NCBI GenBank assembly: GCA_036924835.1 | Contig: JBAGRR010000001.1 | Location: 4,727,001-4,791,000 of the forward strand | DNA length: 64,000 nt | Reading direction: 5' to 3' | Source: Nitrobacteraceae bacterium AZCC 1564 | GTDB lineage: Bacteria > Pseudomonadota > Alphaproteobacteria > Rhizobiales > Xanthobacteraceae | Part shown: positions 26,378-34,958 of the stretch, one piece after another | Position numbering within the stretch: position 1 is the stretch's first letter | Layout of the letters: each line of letters begins with the position of its first letter | Program-made: the position numbers and the translations under genes | Notes under the pieces: model-generated | The model's database searches: none | Told to the model about the DNA's origin: nothing | The model's input: the letters and a program-made list of their open reading frames with translations, nothing else

Positions 26378-26431
26378 CTAGTGACGCTTTTGGATTTGGA
26401 GTTCTTCATTGAACTCGCGGCTTCACACTAG
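26378..26431. repeat. CTAG palindrome B2 (truncated)
   Basis: A 54 bp element bounded by CTAGTG and CACTAG. It carries the left arm of the A3 type (TTTTGGATTTGGAGTTCTT) and loop, but the complementary right arm is deleted. Its terminal CTAG supplies the TAG stop of the kinase gene at 26428-26430. Confidence 0.8.
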
Positions 26432-28143
26432 GCGTCGCGTGGCTCTTCCTTCGGCGAGATGAAACGCAGATGGCACACGAAGCCGGACGGCGGATAATGC
26501 AGGTTGGCGTCGCCGCCGAGCTGCCGGCTGAGATTCTGAATCAGCTTTGTGCCGAAGCCTTCCTCGGTGGGCGGAGTTACTTCGGGCCCATCGCTCTCGC
26601 TCCATAGCAGGCTGACGGCTGTGCCTTCGTTGCATGCGTGCGCGGTCCAGGTGATGGTGACGCGCCCGTTCTCGTTTGATAGCGCGCCGTATTTGAGCGC
26701 ATTGGTGCACAGTTCATGCATGATCATCGCCATCGGTACCGCTGTCGTCGGCGGCAGATTCACTTCCGGGCCCGCGATGGAGAAGCGGTGTCCGCGCTCC
26801 TGCTTCAGCGGCGCCATAGCGGTTTCCGCCACTTCGGTCAGATCCGCATGCTGCCAGTGCTTCCGCGTCAGCAGATCGTGGCTGCGCACCAGCGCTTGCA
26901 AGCGATCCTGAAACTGGCGCAGTGCATCCGGCCCCTGACTCTGGCGGAAGCTGAGACTCGCAATGGATTGTACGGTTGCGAGCGTGTTCTTCACGCGATG
27001 CGCGAGTTCATGCACCAGAATCTCACGGCGTTCCTCCGCGAAGGCGCGCTGCTCTTCGCGCAGTGCATTTTCGTCCATCAGCCTGTCGATGGTCTGGCCG
27101 AGAATGCCGATCTCGTCGCTGCGGTCGATGATGCCCGTGCGCGCGGCGTCATGGCCGCGCCGCCATGCTTCGGCTGTGGCCACCATCCGCATCAGCGGCC
27201 TGCGGATGATGATTTCACCTACAAGCCACGTCAGCAGATATGCGATCGCGGTGCCAAGGCCATAGAGCGCGATGCTGTTGCGTACCGCGCGGTCGATCGG
27301 CGCTAAGGCTTCCGAGCGCGCAATGCCCGTGCTGACATAGAGGCCGAATGGGGTGACGGCCGGCGGAGCGTAACCGACGATGCGCTCGGTGCCGTCGAGG
27401 CTCGTGATGTCCGCGGTGCCGGACGCCTGGCTTTTCACCAAGTGCATATTGGGCGGCGAGATCTTGGTGCCGATGAATCTCAGCGGCTCCGGCTCACGGG
27501 CGATGATCACGCCATTACGGTCAGCGATGATGGCGGAGCCGCCGCGCCCGATGCTGCGCTTGGCAAGCTGCCGGCCAAGCCAAACGAGGTCAAGCCCGGC
27601 GACGATGGCGCCCTTCGCCTTGCCGTCCCGTACGATCGGCAGCGCGAGCGGAATGATATCCCGGTCTGAAACCTTGCTCCTGGTGTAAGGGCCAATGGAA
27701 AATCTCTGGCTGTCCACGGCGTCGCGGAAATAGTCGCGTTCGGCGAGATTGGGTGAACCGGCACCCGGCTCGCTGATGCAGCGGATGTTGCCGTCGAGAT
27801 CGACCACGAAAATGGCGGTGACTGGAGCGATGTTCTGCCGCACGCGTACGAGGTAATCGGTACAGACGGCGTTGTTCGCCCCGTACACTTCCTCGGCTTC
27901 AGACACAGCGCGCATCGTGCCCTGGAGGCCATCGAAGACCTGATCCAGTTCGGCCACCACCGCCTGCGTGGTGCGGGATGCTTCTGCACGCACCTCGGCG
28001 TAGCGCGTATTGCGCAGATCGAGCGAGTTATAGATCAGCGCGATCATGCCGGGCAGGGAGGCCACCAGCGTAAGAGCCAGCAGCCGGTAAGTGAGCGACA
28101 TGCGGCGAATAAGGTTGCGAAGTGACACGCCGTCTGGCCCCAT
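26428..28143 (-). CDS. HWE-family sensor histidine kinase
   Basis: A 571-residue membrane kinase. A first membrane helix at about 18-38 is followed by a periplasmic double-Cache sensor to about residue 285 (including AERDYFRDAV and IGPYTRSKVS) and a second helix at about 290-310. A HAMP region precedes the HWE/HisKA_2 domain with phospho-acceptor H382 in ELAHRVKNTLATVQSIA. The ATP-binding N box is HELCTNALKYGAL, with W in ITWTA and a GFGTKLI G box. Its TAG stop comes from the terminal CTAG of a palindromic repeat. No response regulator is adjacent. Confidence 0.92.
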   Translation of the reverse strand: MGPDGVSLRNLIRRMSLTYRLLALTLVASLPGMIALIYNSLDLRNTRYAEVRAEASRTTQAVVAELDQVFDGLQGTMRAVSEAEEVYGANNAVCTDYLVRVRQNIAPVTAIFVVDLDGNIRCISEPGAGSPNLAERDYFRDAVDSQRFSIGPYTRSKVSDRDIIPLALPIVRDGKAKGAIVAGLDLVWLGRQLAKRSIGRGGSAIIADRNGVIIAREPEPLRFIGTKISPPNMHLVKSQASGTADITSLDGTERIVGYAPPAVTPFGLYVSTGIARSEALAPIDRAVRNSIALYGLGTAIAYLLTWLVGEIIIRRPLMRMVATAEAWRRGHDAARTGIIDRSDEIGILGQTIDRLMDENALREEQRAFAEERREILVHELAHRVKNTLATVQSIASLSFRQSQGPDALRQFQDRLQALVRSHDLLTRKHWQHADLTEVAETAMAPLKQERGHRFSIAGPEVNLPPTTAVPMAMIMHELCTNALKYGALSNENGRVTITWTAHACNEGTAVSLLWSESDGPEVTPPTEEGFGTKLIQNLSRQLGGDANLHYPPSGFVCHLRFISPKEEPRDA

Positions 28144-28340
28144 CCCCTTGTGTGCTCCGTTTCAGCGGAGCCTCAGATCACGGTTGTCCAGAACCGGGAT
28201 CGCCCGACTCGGACAACGCGGCATAAATCCGGCTTTTTTGGATGCCGTTGGTTAAGTTCCGGCCGCCGTTGTGCAAGTTCCGGAAAAAGCAAAGAGAGGG
28301 CGTGACGTAGCGAAAATGGTTCGCTATAGAAGCGGCCAAT

Positions 28341-28416
28341 AGGAGTGTAGCTCAATTGGTAGAGCACCGGTCTCCAAAACCGGGGGTCGCAGGTTCGAGC
28401 CCTGCCACTCCTGCCA
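28341..28416 (+). tRNA. tRNA-Trp (anticodon CCA)
   Basis: A 76 nt cloverleaf. The acceptor stem AGGAGTG pairs with CACTCCT, the D-arm contains GCTCAATTGGTAGAGC, the anticodon loop is TCTCCAAAA with CCA as anticodon, the T-loop GGTTCGAGCC is canonical, and the 3' CCA is encoded. In many alphaproteobacteria secE-nusG follows this gene; here a methyltransferase gene on the other strand follows instead. Confidence 0.97.
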
Positions 28417-28585
28417 GCGATTAAAATTTCCGATAAATTTCAATGGCTTGGCGGCGAAGGCCAGCCTGGGTGTCGCTTCGCCAAAGGACCGCTCCCAGGT
28501 TCTGGCGCGGAACTTCCGAATTGGCTTGCGCTTTACGGGCTTCGGTGATCGGCGCAATGAGACAATCTTCCGGTACCCGCCTATC

Positions 28586-29401
28586 CTATCTCTTGCGCGC
28601 CTTTGCAATGACGTACCAGCCCGCAATTTTACCAACGGCCGTGTAAACAGCGGGCGGCACCAGCCGATAGATGCGCCCGAGCTTGCTGGCTCCGGGTAAA
28701 TCTTCAGCGGTGCATTTTCTGGCAACGATTGACGTCATTTCAAAGCCGCAAGATTCAAGAATGCGTTTCAACTCCCATCGGGAATAGACGTTCACGATCG
28801 GGCTGGCATCTGCAGACGTCGTTTCGATTCTGGATCGCCGCTCGGCAAGCGTTTCGCGCCGGAAACGGCCACTCAGATAGTGCACCAGGACGACCCCGCC
28901 ATAGTGCACGGAATGTCTATTGTAGAGCAGGACGATGAACTCGCCGCCCGGGTTCAGGACTCGCCATGCTTCACGAAAGGCGCACTCCACATTGGGGACG
29001 TGGTGCAACACGCCGTTGGAATAGACGACATCGAACGACGCATCCGGGAATCGCAAGTCTTCCGCATCGCCCTGCTGAACGTCGGGCTCATATCCGAAGA
29101 ATTTGAGATGTTGCTTGGTTCTCTCGATATTCTCGGGCGTGATGTCGATGCCTGTATAGGCAGCGCGAGCTCGGAGAAATTTGAGTGTATCGTAGCCCGG
29201 TCCGAAGCCGATTTCGAGCACGCGCTTCCCGGCCATTTGATGGAATGGCACGACATCGGCAAGCCAGGGCTGTTCGATGGTGTCGCGGAATTCTCGAGCC
29301 TTATCGAAAAATTCCCTTGTGCCCGGCTGGTAGCCGAGGGCAGAAGTTGATCCTGTGGGCGAGGCGCCCCAGGTCTTCTGGGCTTCCCGTTTCCCGTCCA
29401 T
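28586..29401 (-). CDS. Class I SAM-dependent methyltransferase
   Basis: A 271-residue protein with the Rossmann-like motif I VLEIGFGPGYDTLKFL, the acidic motif II YTGIDITPENIERT and the post-motif SFDVVYSNGVLHHVPN, typical of UbiE/SAM-dependent methyltransferases acting on small molecules. The C-terminal end (PPAVYTAVGKIAGWYVIAKARK) is basic and slightly hydrophobic, suggesting membrane contact. The substrate cannot be assigned. It is transcribed toward the tRNA-Trp gene. Confidence 0.85.
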   Translation of the reverse strand: MDGKREAQKTWGASPTGSTSALGYQPGTREFFDKAREFRDTIEQPWLADVVPFHQMAGKRVLEIGFGPGYDTLKFLRARAAYTGIDITPENIERTKQHLKFFGYEPDVQQGDAEDLRFPDASFDVVYSNGVLHHVPNVECAFREAWRVLNPGGEFIVLLYNRHSVHYGGVVLVHYLSGRFRRETLAERRSRIETTSADASPIVNVYSRWELKRILESCGFEMTSIVARKCTAEDLPGASKLGRIYRLVPPAVYTAVGKIAGWYVIAKARKR

Positions 29402-29526
29402 GGGACTGTATCACAAGCTGCCATGGCAAGAGTGAGGACGGACCGGAGCGTTCTGGCTGTGACATGACGGTGCGGAGCGCTCGTCGGACCTGTAAGCCTC
29501 GACCTAAGCCCGCACCCAGGACTTAT

Positions 29527-29760
29527 TCAGCCATTTGAGTTGCGATCGTTGCTTTCCTTCAGCGTGTATTTCTTGCGCAAATCAGCCGCGATCTGGTCAG
29601 CGCGGTCCTGCATGTTGCGGGTGTGCTTCGGCGCAGTGATCACGGTTGCGCGCCAGCCGAGCATCGGGTCCTTGCGCACCGAGACGTAAACGCCGCCGAT
29701 CAGGAGCCGTTCGAGGATCATGTCCTCAAGTTCGGCATCGGTCTTTTCTTCTTTCCTCAT
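29527..29760 (-). CDS. Small conserved hypothetical protein
   Basis: A 77-residue hydrophilic protein from the ATG at 29760. It has an acidic N-terminal helix (KTDAELEDMILERLL), a strand pair (GGVYVSVRKDPMLGWRATVITAP) and a charged C-terminal helix. No known motif. The upstream extension of the frame to 29853 runs through a half-copy of a CTAG-family repeat and is unlikely to be translated. Confidence 0.6.
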   Translation of the reverse strand: MRKEEKTDAELEDMILERLLIGGVYVSVRKDPMLGWRATVITAPKHTRNMQDRADQIAADLRKKYTLKESNDRNSNG

Positions 29761-29824
29761 CCCGCTTGTTTCGAACCATCGAGTGTTGTCTCTTAGATAA
29801 GGACGGTGAGGGAGGATTGAAGGC

Positions 29825-29848
29825 CGTCCCGAATCCAAAGTCCGCCAC
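29825..29848. repeat. Half-element of the CTAG palindrome family
   Basis: GTCCCGAATCCAAAGTCCGC matches the left arm of the A1 type with one change. The loop and right arm are absent. It lies in the gap between the small hypothetical gene and the MOSC gene. Confidence 0.6.
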
Positions 29849-29876
29849 AACAATGCGTCGCTCGTGCTGTGCTGAT

Positions 29877-30386
29877 TTACGTACCGTCACCATCGATCCG
29901 CGTGATCGCATCGCCGACAGTGACGCGTCCGCCTTCAACGATACGTGCAGTGATGCCGCCATGGCCGCGCACGGCGTTGTAGCCGCCAGGGCCGAGCGCT
30001 TCCTCCATCAGACTGCAGGGCGCGCATTCGCCGGATGTCTCCAGCACCGCACTGCCGATGCGGAAGCGCCGCTCTTTCAGCGCCATGAGATTGATGCCGC
30101 GGGTGACGAAGTTTCGCCGCACCAGTTCAGGCGGAAGCGCGCTGATGCCGAGGAAGGATGCAATTGCAGCGAGGTCTTCTTCGGCAATCAGCGTTACCTG
30201 CCGTGCACCGTTGCGGCTGGTCTTGTAGCGGTCGCCCTCGATGCCGGTTTCAGAGATCAGCGTCGCCGATTGCGCAGTGATGATAGGCGCTCGGCGCGCG
30301 GGGCGCAGTCCAATCCAGATCAGTTCGCCGGGCCGCATCGGGCCAGCCAGCAGGCGGCCGAGCGGAGAAGTCGCAGACAATGCCAT
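29877..30386 (-). CDS. MOSC-domain protein
   Basis: A 169-residue protein consisting of a single MOSC domain (molybdenum cofactor sulfurase C-terminal). Visible are GIEGDRYKTSRNGARQVTLIAEEDL, ALPPELVRRNFVTRGINL, and a conserved Cys in LETSGECAPCSLMEEAL. The family includes mARC-like and YiiM-like proteins that bind the molybdenum cofactor and reduce N-hydroxylated compounds. There is no ferredoxin domain here, so it would need a partner. Cytosolic. Confidence 0.88.
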   Translation of the reverse strand: MALSATSPLGRLLAGPMRPGELIWIGLRPARRAPIITAQSATLISETGIEGDRYKTSRNGARQVTLIAEEDLAAIASFLGISALPPELVRRNFVTRGINLMALKERRFRIGSAVLETSGECAPCSLMEEALGPGGYNAVRGHGGITARIVEGGRVTVGDAITRIDGDGT

Positions 30387-30450
30387 GAGCGGGTTCTAGC
30401 ACGTGATGTTCAATGTTGTGGGCATCATCGATGGCGCTTTTGATCACGTC

Positions 30451-31584
30451 TCAACTCGCAATATCAACCACGCCGACGGAAACGTTGCGGCGCCTGCCGT
30501 CGCGCTGCACGACAAGATCGATGGTGGAGCCGATCTTCGTCTTCTCCAGTTGGTCCGTGAGATCGGCGAGCCGCTGCACGGGTTTGCCGGCGGCTTCCAC
30601 AATTACATCGCCGAGCGTCCCCGTGCGCAGGTCGACACCTTGCAGGCCTGCACGCTCCGCAGGAGAATTCGGCGCGACGCGCACGATGACCACGCCTTCC
30701 GCGCCGAGCCGCGTGGTCGTTGCTTCGTTCGCGCTCACGATGCCGATGCCCGGCGTCGGCACGCGGCCGGACCTGATCAGCTCAGGCACCACGCGGTTGA
30801 CGATGTCGACCGGAATGGCAAAGCCGATGCCGGCGTTGGTGCCGGACGGCGAGAGGATCGCGGTGGTGACGCCGATCAGGCGGCCCGCGGAATCCAGCAG
30901 CGGCCCGCCGGAATTGCCGGGATTGATGGCGGCGTCGGTCTGGATCACGTCGGCAATCTCACGCCCGCCTGCGGTCGGCATCCGCCGCTTCAGCGCGCTG
31001 ATGACGCCGGTCGTCAATGTTTGATCGAGCCCGAACGGATTGCCGATAGCAAACACGGCCTGGCCCACTTTGAGATCCGCTGATGAGCCGACGGCGACCG
31101 GCGGCGGCAACGTGCGGCCGGAAATGCGCACCACGGCGAGATCGTAGTTCGGCGCGCGGCCGATCACACTCGCCGCCATTACATCGCCTTTCGAGGTGCG
31201 GATCATGACTTTGTCGCCTTGCCCGGCCACATGTGCGTTGGTCACGATGTTGCCCGCGTTGTCCCACACGAAGCCGGTGCCGCTGCCTTGCAGGCCGGGC
31301 TCTTGTCCCTGCTCGAGACCTTCCCCATAGGGGAGGATGCCGTTCCGCTGCACCACCACCTGCACCACCGAGGGTGAGACGCGATCGAACAGGGTGACGG
31401 CGGTCTGCTCGAAATCCGCCAGCGCCCCGCGCGGTTCGATCAGCCGTGGCTCGGACGCGGACAGAAAGGCCTGCCGCAGCCGGGGTTGTAACAGTGCAAT
31501 GACACCAATGAGGATGGCGACGACCAAAAGGCCTCGGAGGGGAATACGCATCTGTTTTCCGCTGTTCGGTTTGCCCTCTGCCAT
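30451..31584 (-). CDS. DegP/HtrA-type trypsin-like serine protease
   Basis: A 377-residue protein with an N-terminal hydrophobic anchor (GLLVVAILIGVIALLQ). The S1C protease domain shows the full triad H118 (VTNAHVA), D148 (NYDLAVV) and S225 (NPGNSGGPLL). One C-terminal PDZ domain spans about residues 270-370 (GIGIVSANEATTTRLGAEGVVIV). It resembles DegS-like anchored proteases with a single PDZ domain. It would act in the periplasm on misfolded or regulatory substrates. A run of four CTAG palindromes separates its promoter from htpG. Confidence 0.92.
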   Translation of the reverse strand: MAEGKPNSGKQMRIPLRGLLVVAILIGVIALLQPRLRQAFLSASEPRLIEPRGALADFEQTAVTLFDRVSPSVVQVVVQRNGILPYGEGLEQGQEPGLQGSGTGFVWDNAGNIVTNAHVAGQGDKVMIRTSKGDVMAASVIGRAPNYDLAVVRISGRTLPPPVAVGSSADLKVGQAVFAIGNPFGLDQTLTTGVISALKRRMPTAGGREIADVIQTDAAINPGNSGGPLLDSAGRLIGVTTAILSPSGTNAGIGFAIPVDIVNRVVPELIRSGRVPTPGIGIVSANEATTTRLGAEGVVIVRVAPNSPAERAGLQGVDLRTGTLGDVIVEAAGKPVQRLADLTDQLEKTKIGSTIDLVVQRDGRRRNVSVGVVDIAS

Positions 31585-31609
31585 AAGCCCACAAGAAGGA
31601 TTGAGTTCC

Positions 31610-31689
31610 CTAGTGTGGCGTTTCGCAATTGCCGATCACTGTTGCGTCTTGTCTCTTATCGGCAATTGCGAAACAGAAAGCCACACTAG
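31610..31689. repeat. CTAG palindrome D1
   Basis: An 80 bp element with outer stem CTAGTGTGGC/GCCACACTAG, inner stem GTTTCGCAATTGCCGAT and its exact complement (17 bp), and an AGAAA bulge on the right. The inner stem is unrelated to the GTTCGC-type stems of other copies. Confidence 0.9.
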
Positions 31690-31702
31690 CATTTTGATTT
31701 TG

Positions 31703-31777
31703 CTAGTGTCCTTTCGTCTCCGAATAACCGTGCGAGCGTGCAACAAATGGGGCGGTTATTCGGAGACGGGACACTAG
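31703..31777. repeat. CTAG palindrome D2
   Basis: A 75 bp element with outer stem CTAGTGTCC/GGACACTAG, a TTT bulge on the left and a perfect 16 bp inner stem CGTCTCCGAATAACCG. This inner stem is again unlike the other copies. It shares its right CTAG with D3. Confidence 0.9.
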
Positions 31778-31849
31778 TGTCCCGAATCCGAAGTTCGCCT
31801 CATACTGCAGCGTATCTGGTAGCGAACTTCGGATTCGAAAAGACACTAG
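31774..31849. repeat. CTAG palindrome D3
   Basis: Inner stem CGAATCCGAAGTTCGC (16 bp, perfect), AAA bulge on the right. It overlaps D2 by the shared CTAG. With D4 it forms the recurrent doublet seen inverted at 37143, 54975 and 59824. Confidence 0.9.
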
Positions 31850-31862
31850 CAAATCTATGATT

Positions 31863-31940
31863 CTAGTGTGGTTTAGGTTCAGAAGTTCGCTTAAAGGACT
31901 CGCCGAGAAAATGAAGCGAACTTCTGAACTTCCACACTAG
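31863..31940. repeat. CTAG palindrome D4
   Basis: Outer stem CTAGTGTGG/CCACACTAG, TTTA bulge on the left, inner stem GTTCAGAAGTTCGCTT with its complement. The spacer from D3 is 13 bp of AT-rich DNA. It ends 63 bp before the htpG start. Confidence 0.9.
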
Positions 31941-32003
31941 CCGGGATGTCGCATATAAAACGGTCCCCGACGGGACTTAATTCAACTTCGATGAGACTTT
32001 GAG

Positions 32004-33899
32004 ATGACGGCACCTGAAAATCCCGCGCCCGAAACCCATACCTTTGAGGCGGATGTCGCAAAATTGCTGCACTTGATGGTGCACTCGGTTTATTCGGACA
32101 AGGATATTTTCCTCCGCGAGCTGATCTCTAACGCTGCGGACGCTTGCGAAAAGCTGCGCTATGAGGCGATCGCCAACCCGGCGCTGCTTGGTGAAGATCC
32201 ACAGCCGCGCGTCACGCTCCGCGTCGATCCCGATGCGCGCCGCCTGACGGTGGAGGACAACGGCATCGGCATGACGGCGCATGAAATGGTGGAGTCGCTC
32301 GGCACCATCGCGCGCTCCGGCACCAAGGCGTTTATGGAGCGCATCGCGGCGAAAGCAAACGGCGAGGAGTCGCAGCTCATCGGCCAATTCGGCGTCGGCT
32401 TCTATTCGGTGTTCATGGTCGCCGACAAGGTCGATGTCACCTCCCGTAAAGCAGGCGAGGCCAATGCCGCGGTGTGGTCGTCGGACGGCAAGGGCACTTA
32501 CACGGTCACGCCGGTCGATGCGGTGGAGGCGCCCGCACGCGGAACGCGCGTCGTGTTGCATCTGATGGAAGATGCAAAGGATTACACCGAGCCGCATACG
32601 CTGGAGCGCCTGATCAAGGCGCGCTCGGGCCACGTGCCAGTGCCGGTGTTGCTGATCGACAAGCCCGATGCGGAACTGCGTCAGATCACCGATGGTGCTG
32701 CGCTGTGGACCAGGCCGAAGAGCGAGGTGAGCAAGGAAGACTACACGGACTTCTACCGCACGGTGGCGGGACAGTTCGATACGCCTGCGCTCACCATTCA
32801 CTATCGCGCCGAAGGCCGGCACGATTACTCCGTGCTGGTGTTTGTGCCGGAAACACGGCCGTTCGATCTGTTCGATGCGGATCGCCATGGTCGCATGCGG
32901 CTTTATGTGCGGCGCGTGTTCATCACCGATGAAGCCGAGATTTTGCCGCGCTATCTGCGCTTCGTGCGCGGTCTCGTGGATTCATCGGACCTGCCGCTCA
33001 ACGTCTCGCGTGAGCTCATTCAAGAAAGCCCGATCCTTACCGCGATCAAGAAGGGCGTGACCAACCGCGTGATGAGCGAGTTGGAGAAGCTCGCGAGCGG
33101 CGACCAGGCGGCTTACGAGAAAATCTGGGAGACGTTTGGCATCACCATCAAGGAAGGTCTCTATGAGGACTTCGAACATCGCGAGCGGTTGCTCGGTCTG
33201 TTCCGGGCACACTCGACGGCTTCGACTGACAAATGGCGTTCGCTGAAGGATTACGAGGCGGACCTGCGGCCGAACCAGACCGCGATCTACTACATCGTCG
33301 GCAACGACATGGAGCGCCTCAAGACCTCGCCGCAGTTAGAGGGCTTCCGCGCCCGCGGCATCGAGGTGTTGCTGCTGCCGGATCATGTCGACAGCTTCTG
33401 GGTGACCAGCGGCATCGACTATCAAGGCAAGCCGTTCAAGTCGGTCACGCAAGGCGCGGCCGATCTCAAGCTCATTCCGCTGCTGGAAGGCAAGAGCGAG
33501 CCCTCCGCCGAGGTCGATGCCAAGGTGGCCTCGTTCCTGGTGTTCGCGAAGAGCGTTCTGGGCGATGACGTCTCCGAAGTGCGTGCCTCCGAGCGGCTGA
33601 CCGACAGCGCGGTCTGCATCGTCGCGCCAGACACCGGCATGGACCGCCAGCTCGAAAAGCTGCTGGCGAGCGCAGGCCGCCCGGTGCCGGCGTCGAAGCC
33701 GGTGCTCGAGATCAATCCCTCGCACGAGCTGATCCGCAAGGTCGCTGATCTCGGCGACACCGAGCTCGCCTTCCGCGAGGATGTCACGCATCTCTTGCTC
33801 GATGAAGCGCTGGTGGCGGACGGTGATCGGCCGCGCGACCCCAAGGCGTTCTCGGCCCGTCTCGGACGGCTGATCGAACGCGGTGCTTCGAGCAAGTAA
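32004..33899 (+). CDS. htpG: Molecular chaperone HtpG (Hsp90)
   Basis: A 631-residue Hsp90 homologue of normal bacterial length. The GHKL ATPase domain shows ELISNAADACEKLRY (Asn and Glu of the ATP site), VEDNGIGMT and GQFGVGFYSVFMVADKV. The middle domain has the RRVFITDEAEILPRYLRFVRG and NVSRELIQES segments, and the C-terminal dimerisation domain is complete. It refolds or stabilises client proteins in the cytosol, usually under heat-shock control. No sigma-32 promoter could be placed with certainty. Confidence 0.97.
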   Translation: MTAPENPAPETHTFEADVAKLLHLMVHSVYSDKDIFLRELISNAADACEKLRYEAIANPALLGEDPQPRVTLRVDPDARRLTVEDNGIGMTAHEMVESLGTIARSGTKAFMERIAAKANGEESQLIGQFGVGFYSVFMVADKVDVTSRKAGEANAAVWSSDGKGTYTVTPVDAVEAPARGTRVVLHLMEDAKDYTEPHTLERLIKARSGHVPVPVLLIDKPDAELRQITDGAALWTRPKSEVSKEDYTDFYRTVAGQFDTPALTIHYRAEGRHDYSVLVFVPETRPFDLFDADRHGRMRLYVRRVFITDEAEILPRYLRFVRGLVDSSDLPLNVSRELIQESPILTAIKKGVTNRVMSELEKLASGDQAAYEKIWETFGITIKEGLYEDFEHRERLLGLFRAHSTASTDKWRSLKDYEADLRPNQTAIYYIVGNDMERLKTSPQLEGFRARGIEVLLLPDHVDSFWVTSGIDYQGKPFKSVTQGAADLKLIPLLEGKSEPSAEVDAKVASFLVFAKSVLGDDVSEVRASERLTDSAVCIVAPDTGMDRQLEKLLASAGRPVPASKPVLEINPSHELIRKVADLGDTELAFREDVTHLLLDEALVADGDRPRDPKAFSARLGRLIERGASSK

Positions 33900-33982
33900 C
33901 TCACTCAACGGCGCGGGGCGGCATCGCCTCGCGCCTCCCACATATTCAGCCGCACATCAGCACTCGGTCCCCGGAGAGATTC

Positions 33983-34921
33983 ATGAAGATCGGAATTATC
34001 GGAGCGGGCAATGTCGGATGTGCGTGCGCCATGGCAGCCGCACTTCGCGGCAGCGCGCGGCAGATCGTGCTGGTCAACCGCACACGCAAGACGGCGGAAG
34101 CGGTGGCGACCGACATCCGCTACGGCATGCCGCTGTCGAGCAAGGCCGAGATCGTGGACGGCGACTATGCTGATCTGGCGGGCGCAGGCGTTGTGCTGAT
34201 CACATCTGGCGTCAACGAGAAGACCGGAGGGGCCACCGACCGCAGCGATCCGCAGGGCCGCCTGCGGTTGCTCGACAAGAACGCGCAGATCTATCGCGAC
34301 ATCGTGCCGAAGATCGCCGCCGCCGCGCCGGAGGCCGTGCTGGTCGCGGTGACCGATCCACCGGACCCGCTGGCGGATATCGGGCGTGATGCAAGTCCGG
34401 GCACTATGGTGCTGAGCGCAGGCACCTATCTCGACAGCCAGCGCTTCCGCGTTCATCTCGGCAAACACTTTGGTGTCGATCCGGCTCATGTCGAGGCGCA
34501 GGTGATCGGCGATCACGGCACCGCGCAGGTCTTCCTCTGGTCGTCGGCGCGTATCGGCGGCGTGCCGATCGCACAGCTCCTGAAGACGCGCGGCGGAGAC
34601 TTTAAGGCGCTGCGCGAGAAGGTGGAGAAGGAAGTCCGCTACGCCAACATCACCATCATCGAAGGCCACGATGCCAGCCAGTACGGCATCGGCATCGTCT
34701 CAGTGCGCATCGCCGAGATGATCCTGAACGACGAGCGCGCTGTGGTCCCGATCGGCAGCTTTCAGAAAAAGTTCGGCGTCACGCTGTCGTTGCCGAGCGT
34801 CGTCGGCCGCCATGGTGTCATCGAGGTGCTTGAGCCTGAACTGTCGGACGAAGAGCAGGCGGGCCTTGCCAAGAGCGCGAAGCTTTTGCAGGAGGCGCTG
34901 GATCGCGTGCGCGGGTCATAG
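33983..34921 (+). CDS. Lactate/malate dehydrogenase family protein
   Basis: A 312-residue NAD-dependent dehydrogenase of the LDH/MDH fold. The Rossmann motif GIIGAGNVGCACA, the mobile-loop region GVNEKTGG...QGRLRLLDKNAQIYRDIV, the Arg segment LDSQRFRVHLG and the proton-relay His in GDHGTAQVFLWSS are all present. The usual NPVD motif that contacts substrate is changed to DPPDP, with Asp replacing the conserved Asn. Whether it reduces pyruvate, oxaloacetate or another 2-oxo acid is uncertain. GGAGAG lies just before the ATG. It is 83 bp after htpG. Confidence 0.85.
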   Translation: MKIGIIGAGNVGCACAMAAALRGSARQIVLVNRTRKTAEAVATDIRYGMPLSSKAEIVDGDYADLAGAGVVLITSGVNEKTGGATDRSDPQGRLRLLDKNAQIYRDIVPKIAAAAPEAVLVAVTDPPDPLADIGRDASPGTMVLSAGTYLDSQRFRVHLGKHFGVDPAHVEAQVIGDHGTAQVFLWSSARIGGVPIAQLLKTRGGDFKALREKVEKEVRYANITIIEGHDASQYGIGIVSVRIAEMILNDERAVVPIGSFQKKFGVTLSLPSVVGRHGVIEVLEPELSDEEQAGLAKSAKLLQEALDRVRGS

Positions 34922-34958
34922 TGCGCCGGCGCGTCCGCCGGTTTCACGCAATGCCATC

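Noticed and set aside
28324..28725. Minus-strand ORF of 133 aa ending in WQEWQGSNLRPPVLETGALP-like sequence
   Set aside because: It is the antisense translation of tRNA-Trp, a classic spurious ORF.
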